Assembly (NCBI GenBank): GCA_911728435.2
Contig: OU452200.1
Coordinates: 25,001,715-25,065,714 of the forward strand
Source of the DNA: Apoderus coryli
Lineage: Eukaryota > Arthropoda > Insecta > Coleoptera > Attelabidae
Direction: 5' to 3'
DNA length: 64,000 nucleotides
The position numbers and the translations under genes were made by a program. Below are positions 34,457 through 44,900 of this stretch, piece by piece (the stretch's first letter is position 1; the number at the start of each line of letters is the position of its first letter). The notes beneath the pieces were generated by a model. It saw only the letters and a list, made by a program, of their open reading frames with translations, was not told the DNA's origin and made no database searches.

Positions 34457-35195
34457 GTAGCGCTTCTGTACACGTTTCCGAGAGCCGTCGGTATCGGTAA
34501 TTCTCACTTACCGACAGCCATCGGCAAGGCGCTTCGTGCGGCATTCTGTATGCTCTAATACCGACCGATATCGGTAATTTGAGTCGACAAAGATCGGTAT
34601 CTCACCGTGCTCTTGTTCACCTCACAGTGGACGTTACCGATATTTGTTGAGCGATTATTGGATCATTATTGATGTTTTGGTTGGAATTGCGGATTATTAT
34701 TTAAGTATATTTGGACTATAGGGTGATTTTACAGTGTAGATAAGAATTATTAGATACCTATGTAGTTAAGTTTCGGTGTCAATATATTATAATATTTTTT
34801 TGATTCTTCTTAAAACGCCATTACATGTTAGGTATTTTAATTGACAGTGCTTTATTGCTTTATTGTTTAAAACACATTCTAATTTACAAACCAATGCATT
34901 TTGCACCATTTTCTTGCAGACATCTTACATTCAAACTTAAAACGTCGCACAAATTACAAATGACGCACAACAAAATATTTGTGATTTGTTTACAAATATC
35001 TCACCGTTCATTGGCTGAACGTACCGATTCGATTGATGTCACTTGGAAGCCGACACTTGACGGTTGCATTTCCGACTGTCGGTAACCGTGGCATACAGAA
35101 TAGCGTCGTTTTGATTAAATCGGTCGCGCAACCGTTGGATGTCGGTAACATACCGATACCGACGATTGTCGATACAGTGTACAGAATAGCGCTAC
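34457..35195. mobile_element. MITE copy 2, same orientation, one base from copy 1
   Basis: It is a near-identical second copy (739 bp against 752 bp) with a 2-bp loss in its left terminal repeat (gtagcgcttctgtacac) and a few internal indels. The copies abut with a single intervening A. Confidence 0.88.
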
Positions 35196-35637
35196 AGATA
35201 GAATTTCATTTTTTAATTCAAATAAATTTTGTGATGAAATATATTTCGAATTTCGCGAGGTTACCTTGGATGATATTCATAGAGGGATAAAATCTATAAA
35301 ATCAGAATCTTACGGCACTGATAACATAAATATTAAAATGTTAAATTTAATTACCCACTTCTGTATTAAAACTGTTTGTAAATTGTTTAATGACTCATTG
35401 AGTGAAGGAGTTTTTATGGATTTATGGAAGTCAGCAAAACAATTTCACGTGCCTCATATAATGACTTTCGACCAATTAGCATTTTGCCAGCTATGTCAAA
35501 AATTTTCAAACGTATAATTGGTTTTAAAGAAGTAGTCCATTCTGAAGTGGAGTGATTGTATTATAATAGGAAATAAAACGTCAAACTCCACGAAATAAAT
35601 TTAATACATCACACTTAATGTGTTAGGTCGATTAAAG

Positions 35638-35681
35638 TACCAAACATGTTTCGAAGCTCACTAGCTTGATCATCAGTGGTA
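35638..35681 (-). ncRNA. Hammerhead ribozyme, left arm of small PLE foldback
   Basis: On the minus strand: TACCA, CTGATGA, an extra T, stem II (AAGCT with AGCTT, loop AGTG), GAAAC, the minimal ACATGT stem III, then T and TGGTA closing stem I perfectly. One base at the foot of stem II is C instead of G, which removes one pair present in the right-arm copy. Confidence 0.65.
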
Positions 35682-36045
35682 GAATTTGTAGAGAAATTGT
35701 ATTTTGAAAGTATTACATCATCAGAAGCAAACCCAAGAGTAATGTGTTGAAGTCACTTCGAGGAAAAAATTTTGTTAAATTAATACTAATGAGATTAAAA
35801 TTATGGTTATTACATATTGTTGTTCTACGCAGCGTAGAAACAACCACATTAAATTAAAATTTTTTAAAAAATTCAATAGTGAATATGATTACGAAAAAGA
35901 AAAACAACAATATGTAATAACCATGATTTTAATCTCATTAGTATTAATTTAACAAAATTTTTTCCTCGAAGTGACTTCAACACATTACTCTTGGTTTTGC
36001 TTCTGATGATGTAATACTTTCAAAATACAATTTCTCTACAAATTC

Positions 36046-36089
36046 TACCACTGATGATGAAGCTAGTGAGCTTCGAAACATGTTTGGTA
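36046..36089 (+). ncRNA. Hammerhead ribozyme, right arm of small PLE foldback
   Basis: TACCA (36046-36050) pairs with TGGTA (36085-36089). CTGATGA, an extra T, a full 6-bp stem II (GAAGCT/AGCTTC, loop AGTG), GAAAC and ACATGT follow in order. Compared with the PLE palindrome ribozyme, stem I and stem II differ in sequence but remain paired, which is compensatory support for the fold. Confidence 0.78.
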
Positions 36090-37095
36090 CTTTAATCGAC
36101 CTAACACATTAAGTGTGATGTATTAAATTTATTTCGTGGAGTTTGACGTTTTATTTCCTATTACAGTATAATTGGTGATCAGATGCAAGAATATTTAAGA
36201 CAACCCAGCTTACTTCCTGTGGAACAATCTGGGTTTCGAAAAACACATAGCACCTGCACAGAGTTGCTTAAGGTCACAAACGATCTGGCACAATCCCTTG
36301 ATAAGTCACAAGTAAGCGTACTACTTTTGCTTGATCAGAGCAAAGCATTTGACTCTATGGATATCCACTTACTTCTGGCAAAGCTGAAATACCTGGGCTT
36401 TGTCGATTCCTCCTTGAATTGGTTTAAAAGTTATCTTTTTGATAGAAAACAAAGAGTTAAGTTGAGCGGCTCCATCCTTTCTGATTTTGGAGTTACTACT
36501 TGTGGCGTCCCTCAAGGTAGCATACTGGGCCCACTTCTCTTTTCTATATTTACATTCGATGTAAGTTTCAGTATTACTAACTTAAACTATCATATGTATG
36601 CTGACGACATTCAACTCAATAAGACTCAGATTGGGCTATGGAAGCCGTGAACACTGATTTGGAGGCTTTTTCAGGTTGGTGTATTGCTAACGGCTTACGA
36701 ATCAACCCCAAAAAGTCAGTTGCATTGTGGGTGGGCGGTGACAGACACAAAATATTTATAACGGGTAACTATAGGATTTATATCGACCATGTCAACGTTG
36801 AGTGGGTGCAGAAATCTAAGAATCTTGGTGTGATTGTAGATGATAGATTGAGCTTTAACGATCATTGCCAGCAAGTGTATAGGAACTCTTTCTATAGACT
36901 TAGCTCGATTTTCCATCTGAGAATTTTGCTGAACGAATCGACTAATTTGAAATTAGTCAAGTCACTAATTTATCCTCATATTGAATACTGCTCTCCTGTT
37001 TACTATCATTTTTTGCCTAATTACAACAAAGATAAATTGCAAAGAGTGCAGAATGCTTGCATTCGATTCATATGTAAAGTTCCCTATCGCGCTTT

Positions 37096-37715
37096 GATAT
37101 ACCCTGTATAGTAATCGTAAATTTTGTACTCGAAATTGTAGTTTTGACACAAGCAGACGTTTTTATAAAGAATGACTTTTTCTTCTAAATCTACAAATAA
37201 AAAAGTTTTTGCTCTTCCAAACTCTATCCGTGGACACATTGGATAGAGTTTGGAAGAAGAAAAACTTTTTTATTCGTAGAAGAAAAAGTAATTCTTTATA
37301 AAAACGTCTGCTTGTGTCAAAACTACAAATTCAAATACCAAATTTACGATTACTATACAGCTTATATCAAAAATAATATTTTTAATGATTTTGATTTTCT
37401 CGTTTTTTTAATTTTATTATTTTAATAGTAGCCATGAAATCGACCAATTTGAGAAAAAAGTTTATTAGTGGTTTTTGCACAATTGGTGTAATAAATCACG
37501 ATTTGGAAAATATTTTCATAAAATTAAAAAAGACACAAAAAAATCAATATCATTAAAAATGATATTTTTGATATACCCTGTATAGTAATCGTAAATTTGG
37601 TATTTGAAATTGTAGTTTCGACACAAGCAGACGTTTTTATAAAGAATGACTTTTTGTTCTAAATCTACAAATAAAAAAGTTTTTCCTCTTCCAAACTCTA
37701 TCCGTGGACACATTG
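37096..37715. repeat. Three-copy repeat cluster (+, -, +)
   Basis: A 146-bp unit starting gatataccctgtatagtaat and ending ccgtggacacattg occurs at 37096-37241 and 37570-37715 in direct orientation. Between them lies an inverted copy (about 37239-37410), which also mirrors the flank of the third copy (about 37525-37570). The central 115 bp are A/T-rich. This looks like a foldback-type DNA element with a partial extra end. Confidence 0.8.
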
Positions 37716-39249
37716 TAGATACCTTCTCCATGTTGAAATGACTAGATTATAATGTCCAATTCGACCTAATTAGGTGATTTCCAATAATTTATATCTGTAA
37801 AAACCTCAATAAATTTAAAGGCGCGTGTATGTACCTACTTATTAAAAGAAAAAAGTAGGTATGATTAAAACTTAGTTTCAGAAGTGATAATGATTATTAT
37901 TTTCCGAACAACTTTATGGTAAATTTTCAAAATGCAACCGACCCCCTTTGCTTTTTGGAGCATGTTTAAGTAAGTTTCTAATTACACCTTCAAGAATTTG
38001 CAAATAAATACAATAGTAATATCAGTATCAACAAATAATGTAAACTTACTTTGTTGTATTGTCTGACGGTTTCATTTTTATTAAATTTCTTCAAATAAAC
38101 TTAAATTGTTATAGCTTATTCTTCGTTTGACAACATAAGTTGTCTGTTTACAGATTATTGATTTAACAATACCAAGTTGATAATACGGAGTGTTTTATAT
38201 AAATACAGTTATAATATGCCATTGACATGTAATATGCATGTATGTCCTACTCACGCAGTTTTAACACTATTACAGAACTAATACCTACAAATTTAGAATA
38301 ATGTCGACTGTTGTTTACCTGAAAAATGCTGTGGGTGGTATACCTGCTAATAGGCAACAAAAATATAGGGTAATTTAAATATAGCCAATATAGCCAATAT
38401 TTGTTACAAAAGGGATTATCCATATGTACCGGTTGTACAGGGTGGGCAAATTTCGATGTTTTTATACGGTATAGCCTACACCGTAATAGATAGAGCGAAA
38501 CCATAGAATAATGACTATAGACAAGAAGGTCTACTAGACGCTGAAAACGCCATCGACTCGTCGTATTCCCAGCTACATTTCTGGCCCACTACTATGTTAT
38601 ACTGTTGATTGTCATTCAACGGTTATACTATATCTATATATACTATAAAATACTATACTATAACTATAGTAGCGGCGAATTGCTTTGAAAACATGAATAT
38701 GAGTCTACAGTCTTATATCAGATTAGTATATTTTTTCAATTCGCTTTTGTTTCTATTAAAAACCTTATTTTTTAGAAATTTACGGAATATTTCGCGAGGA
38801 CGGTCTGTATAAGTGCAGTACTTGCTACAAATCTTTTAAACATCTCCATCACTTGAACTATCATATTAAATATGATTATGGCTATTAAACTACATACTTA
38901 AGTTTTTACTATTATTGGTCTTTCTCTCTGCTAATAACAACGTATTTTAAATTAATGAGAGTTTACCAGTGGCGAGGCGTTATCATTGGTAACAGTTCAA
39001 TATCTTAAAAATCAATATTTTATGACTACTAACTGTATAATAATTTTATTTATTTTTTTACCAACAGCAATATGTAATAATTCAGTAATTAATCAATGAA
39101 ATTAACCAAATCCACGAAAGTAATTCGCTCTATACTGTCTGGGTTATGCATTTCGTAGGTAAGATATTAGGGAGTTAAGGCAATATCAAGTATACGTATC
39201 TCCATATTTAAACGTGAGATTTTGCTTATGTTTACACTAGATAAGCACT
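37716..39249. other. Gene-free stretch
   Basis: No coding frame or RNA gene is supported. A transposon-like terminus (acagggtgggcaaatttcg) lies near 38438. The rest is unremarkable. Confidence 0.4.
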
Positions 39250-40612
39250 CATTCAAAATTGAGTTAAGGTGCCATCCAACATCCAATACGTATCGTATAT
39301 GCGGAAGGTATATAGAGATAACACTTTACTTTTTTCTTTATACCTAAATGGATTATTTAATGTGCAAATAAGCGGAAATATTTCCTCATTCGCGGACGAC
39401 ACCGTAATCCAGTTTACAGGAAATGACTGGGACAGTCTCAAAGACACTGAAAAAGAATTAGAAACTCTAAAACGTTGGTTCGATGAAATGAAGCTCACCA
39501 TAAATTTTACAAAAACCAAATTCATATCTTTCAGTTGCAATAAAATTAAATCAGCATGCACCTTTTAACCAACTCGTTATCAAATCACAACATAATAATT
39601 TTAACATAGCATCCACAGACTCCATAAAATATTTAGGTATCGAAATAGACAAACACTTAAAATGGAATATACATATACAGACATTAATTAGGAAATTACG
39701 GGGCATATTATTTAAATTTAGAATACTAAAAGGTATAGGACAAAAACATTTGAAAATTATGTATTATGCTTTAGTTGAATCTATTCTTCAGTATGGAATA
39801 GTTGGGTGGGGAGCAGCGTATCGGGCACATGTCAAACCATTAGAAATAATTCAGAAAGGGTTTATTAGAATTATTTTGGGAAAAAATCGTTTTTACTCGT
39901 CTGAAAACTTATATAGGGATTCCAAGTTATTCGACATAAGACAAATGTTTTGTTACCGCATCTTAGTAATGCAGTAGAAAAAAACATCAACCCGCAACAT
40001 ATACAATACTATTATGAAACTAGGAGCAAAGCAAAAGGAAAAATAAGATCTAAAACGGCTCTTACTTGGCGCCGCGACTTTTTAATACTCTCCCTGAATA
40101 TATGAAAAATATAAATAGTAAAACTATGTTTAGGAGGCATGTCGGGAGGTGGTTTCTTTCGGTTCCGAGAAAATATTATTACGATCTTGTCGACTGATAT
40201 GTACAATAAATAAGGTTCGTGCGCTCTTAATATTTTTGGAATTTTGATTTGTTTCTTGTGTGTTCTGCTTTTCTCATATACTAATTTTGGTGGGGGACTG
40301 ATTATGCATTTGTTTTTAGTTTTGGTGTTATTTTTAATATTTCAACATATATGTTATTATTAATTTCAATGAAATTATTCTGAGACTACTACTCTATGTC
40401 TAATTCAAGATAACTTTATATTAAACATGAATATTACACCGCACACAAATCATTAAGTTGATTTCCGGGGTTGGATCTTTGTGTTTTTTTTGACCAATAA
40501 TAACTGCAATTAAAAAAGAAAATGTATTTTCTTATATACTTATTTATGTATCACATTGTATTATGATTTGTACATGTTGGCTAAATAAACATTATTATTA
40601 TTATTACTTGAG
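39250..40612 (+). pseudogene. 5'-truncated LINE with (ATT)n tail
   Basis: Frames carry the end of the RT: SSFADDTVIQFTG (catalytic box), LKRWFDEMKLTINFTKTKF, a frame change near 39565, KYLGIEIDKHLKWN, then ESILQYGIVGWGAAYR. The 3' UTR ends with ggctaaataaac and ATT repeats near 40595-40612. The RT family differs in detail from the other copies here. Confidence 0.75.
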
Positions 40613-40829
40613 AAAACGACTCTTAGATTTCTCTACTTCCATTTACTATGTTGTTAATATTATTGTTTTTTTAATCATTAACCAAACACCTATATATTTT
40701 ATTATGTATACCTATAAACAATAACAGAAGAATGTTTAAAAGTAATTGTTACAAAATAAACTACTACTAATAATAAAGTATTTATTACAAAATAGCTTAG
40801 CTTAATTTCTAACTTAGATTTACAGTTTT

Positions 40830-41445
40830 TGGTTCGTCCTGGACCACCCTTTTGTATATTTATTTATCTATTTAATTGTTATCCTACTTTTTGCTTTGCT
40901 TATTAATCTATTGGAATTTTTTCTGGTTATTACTGCTACTACAGTTACTTGATTTTCAATTTCTAATTAATACATGTTTCTGCATCCACAAACAATTTAT
41001 AATTTACTTTGTTCGTGTTAAATTCATATTTTTACTTTCGAAAATATTTACTCCTTTTCAAACTTCCATTGAATCCAACCCTGTATTTACACCCATCCTA
41101 ATATACCTACGTTCCTTATCTCCTGAAAAATGAAAGAAGAAATAAGGACAAGCAGGCAGAATACGATACGACTTGAATCTCTACGAAGCTATAAAAATTG
41201 AATTGTGAATGTGTAGTTACTATTGCTAATTATTATAGTTGTTTTTTTTTTATATAAAACGATAACCGTGCACGGTCTAAACGCGAGTGCTAATACCAAC
41301 TGAAGAACCTGAAAGAACTTGTGGAATTTTCCCGGTGAGTTCCCTTTTCATTATATATTTCCCTACCTTTTTTTTTCTTCTCTTTTTATTTATTTCATTG
41401 CACGACTGGTTGAAACCTATAAAAAATATAGTCTAGAATAATACA
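40830..41445 (+). repeat. 5' LTR
   Basis: 616 bp, starting TGGTTCGTCCTGG and ending AATAATACA. A TATA-like tatataaaac at 41251-41260 should place transcription start shortly downstream, near the accgtgcacggtc palindrome. The 85-codon open frame inside the LTR has no recognisable product and is treated as chance. Confidence 0.93.
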
Positions 41446-41447
41446 TT

Positions 41448-41465
41448 TGGTCCTTCGAGCCGGAT
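41448..41465 (+). promoter_or_regulatory. Primer binding site for tRNA-Tyr
   Basis: Two bases after the LTR, the 18 bases TGGTCCTTCGAGCCGGAT are complementary to the 3' end of animal tRNA-Tyr including its CCA. This would prime minus-strand synthesis. Confidence 0.8.
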
Positions 41466-41956
41466 CCGCGGATCTATACGGATTCTCGGATCTATTTTTT
41501 TTTTCTCTTTCTCTTTTCTTATTTTTTTTTTTTTTTTATTTTTGGAAATTTTGCGCTGCTGATTCGCTGTATAGTGCCGCAGTGTGTTATTGTTTTTGGA
41601 TGCGTTTACAGAAAATGAAAAAAGAAAAATTCTAATTAACCAATTTGGTTCTTAAATGAGTTCCAATTTATTAAATTAGTGAATTTAAGTGGGTATTAAA
41701 TTTCTATACAGAGAAATTTATTTCGCTTCAGCACTCGTTATCATTTCGTTTTTTTTTACTCTTTTGTTTTCCAAATACATTTGGAATTTATCTGTCTTTT
41801 TTTTTGCATAGGCTGCTAGCTGAACATTGTGTTCTGCGATTTACTTTGCATTTATTTCGGAAATATTTATTTTCATCTACTTGTCCCTGCTTTGTTTGCA
41901 TTTTATACTTGAATATTTTATGTTTGTTTACATTTGGTACTTATAAAAATTTCAAC

Positions 41957-44900
41957 ATGCCACCAGCAACTACTAATATTAAAGTTTCACGTGCTACGGC
42001 GTTACGCCAAACTGCAATTAACACCCTTGCACTAGTTGAAAGGATTGCAGCTAATACTAAAACAGACCCTGGATTAAAACTGAAATTTAAAGTCTCCTTT
42101 CGTAATCTGAAACGATCAATAAAAGATTTTGAGAGACACCATAATGCGCTGTTGTCCTTGATTGCGGATGATGCGGAGGCACTAACTGGTGAAAATCGGA
42201 TACAAGATGATTTTACTTCTCGATTTTTAAATATTGAAACTTACTATTATGAGTTATTTGAAAGTGAATTAAATGATACTCCTACTATTGATGGAACTCA
42301 ATTTGCTGCGAATACTTCTAATGCTTCGGAGCCTGAACGGTCTCAGCTGCCGCAATTAAAATTACCGACATTCTACGGGGATGTTACGAAATTTCCAACT
42401 TTTATTGAGATTTTTAATACGGTCGTACATAACAAAAAACAAATGAGTAATGTCGAGAAGTTTAATCATTTAATATCCGCTTTAGGGGGTCATGCACTTA
42501 CGATACTAGAAAAACTTCCTATGGTGGGAGATTATTATAGTGTTGCTTATAACATTTTGACTTCTACATACGAGGATAAGCGTGGTAGAGCTGTGGCTGC
42601 GTGGCGATCCTTAGAGAGCTCACCTATACTCACCTCCGAAAATGCTGTTGCTTTGCGTGATTTACTTCGCACCTTTACAGACAATTTGTCAATTCTACAA
42701 ATTTTGGGTTATCCAACCGACCAGTGGGATTTTATTGTCACTAATATGTTGCTGGATCGTCTTGATCCTGTTACAAGTGAAAACTTCGAAAAAACTCATG
42801 CATCTAAAGAGATGCCCAAATACGATACTCTTAAAAACTTTCTAAATCAACAATGTACTGCTCTGGAGTCAGTCAAACATAATAACAAATTAAAGAAAAA
42901 TTTTAATACTGATCGTAAGTCATTTTCCAATGAAACCAGAACTAGTTCTTCAAATTCTTACAAAAATAAATCTGCCTTTTTTGTAAATGCTAATCAACAA
43001 AGGTCGATTATTTGCTTCCACTGTAATGGCAATCATTTGGTTTACAAGTGCCCTTCATTTCTTGAAAAAACTCCCAAGCAGCGTTTTGAAATTGTCAAAA
43101 GGCAAAAGGCTTGTATAAATTGTCTTGCTAATTTACATATGTTACAAAATTGCCACTCTGACAAAAGATGTCGTTTCTGTAATAAAAACCATCATTCTCT
43201 TTTACATTTTAGTGAACTAAGTAATGTACACACAGTGCAGCACAACAGCTCAAACGAAGCTGCCTCATCCTCTAATAATACAAACATGCAAAATTACGCA
43301 TCTACTTTTAGTGCTAGCAATGTGGGTACCAATAATTCAGATGTTAGATCAGTACAAGTGGGCATGTTAACTAATAAGCATGACGTTTTGTTATCTACAG
43401 TTTTATTAAAGATACAAGATACATATGGAGAATGGCATGCGGCCAGAGGTCTTTTAGACTCCGGTGCACAGTCTAGTTTCATTACGAAACAATGTGCAAA
43501 TGTCTTAGGTTTAACTAAATTTAATGTTGCACTTACATTACAAGGGCTAGATAAAATGAGTACGAAAGCGAAATCTGGCGTACACTGTATAATTTCAACA
43601 TTGCAAAATACCAGTAATACCTTTGATTTAGATGCTGTTATCGTTGATAACATTTGCGAAAACATGCCTCATATTTCTTTTGATATAAATGATTTTCCGT
43701 TTATATCAAACTTACAACTTGCTGATCCAAATTTCAATACAAGTTCCAGAATCGATTTGTTACTGGGTGCGGATATTTTCCCGAATATTCTTACCAGTGG
43801 AAAGATTGATAATGGACCAGACAACCCCACTTGCATTAATACAGTTTTCGGGTGGGTACTTTTAGGAAAGTTTTCTGTCTCAGAATCTCCTAATATTTCG
43901 AGGCAAGTCAGAACGTTCTTCCTTACACACTCAGATATTCAATTAGATGAGACTTTGAAAAAATTCTGGAATATTGAGGAAGTACCCGATATAAAATGTG
44001 TCTCCCCCGAAGAGAAGTACTGTGAAAAGTACTTTTCTGAGACAACATTTCGAGATACTGAGGGGCGATATGTAGTTTCGCTGCCTTTTAAAATAAATGC
44101 ACCAAATTTTGGTGACACGCGCTCTATTGCATTGCGTAGATTAGTTAGTTTGGAAAAACGATTTGTACATGATAATACATTGTACAGTGCATATTCTGAT
44201 ATCATGAAAGAATACCTTGATAATTCTCATATGCAGCGTGTTTTAACTCCTACTCTAAATGAAGTAAACAATTATTTTTACATTCCGCACCATGCGGTGC
44301 TGAAGCGCGATTCTTCTACAACCCCCGTGCGTGTCGTTTTTGACGCATCTAGCCATACGTCTGTTAATGATTCATTAAATGATGTCCTATACGCAGGACC
44401 GAAATTACAGCAGGATTTAGTAAAAATCTTGTTAAAATTTCGAATTCATAGATACGTAATTACTTGTGATATTCGTCAAATGTTTCGTATGATTCTTGTA
44501 TCATCAGAGCATCGACGGTATCAGCGCATTTTGTGGCGTTTCAATTCGAATGAACCCATTCAAGATTACCAATTAAATACTCTTACATTTGGTATTGTAT
44601 CGTCTCCTTACCTAGCAATTCGAACATTGCAAAAATTGTCAAAAGATTACAATGATTTACCTCTTGCTTCTTATGTTTTACAAAATGATATTTATGTCGA
44701 TGACATTGTGGCAGGCAGTTCCACGATAGATGGTATACTAGAATTAAAGTCCCAGCTTATGGAATTATTAAATAGAGGTGGTTTTGAGCTTCGTAAGTGG
44801 GCGAGTAACGATACAAATATTTTCTCCGATTTACCTAGCGACTTCGTACAAACTAATAAATTGTCTTTAGATCTTGAAAACGATACAACATTAAAAATTT

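Larger units (their letters stand above)
35523..36166. mobile_element. Small PLE-derived foldback with 10-bp target duplication
   Basis: The two arms (about 35523-35820 and 35870-36166) are reverse complements across most of their length, and each carries a hammerhead motif and the cgtggagtttgacgttttat end. Flanking tataattggt at 35513-35522 and 36167-36176 is a 10-bp target duplication inside the LINE. No ORF is present, so it must have been moved by enzymes from elsewhere. Confidence 0.85.
33531..37095 (+). pseudogene. LINE relic split by two later insertions
   Basis: The coding order is preserved in three blocks. Block 1 (33531-33703) has the linker, ending FLNVVGKPTTSP. Block 2 (35196-35522) has the RT start, with SYGTDNINIKML and a frame-shifted RPISILPAMSKIFKR region. 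Block 3 (36177-37095) has EQSGFRKTHSTCTELLK, LLLLDQSKAFDSMD (motif A), CGVPQGSILGPLLF (motif B), YADDIQLN and a C-terminal domain ending PYRALIYP. A tandem MITE pair separates blocks 1 and 2, and a PLE foldback separates 2 and 3. Removing both inserts restores collinearity. The 3' end is cut by the repeat at 37096. Confidence 0.8.

Noticed and set aside
34239..35290. Open frames of 67-86 codons in the MITE pair
   Set aside because: They follow palindromic MITE sequence and repeat between the copies because the DNA repeats; no protein family is recognised.
40876..41133. 85-codon open frame in the 5' LTR, repeated at 47315-47572 in the 3' LTR
   Set aside because: The two are the same LTR sequence; there is no recognisable domain and it lies upstream of or across the promoter.
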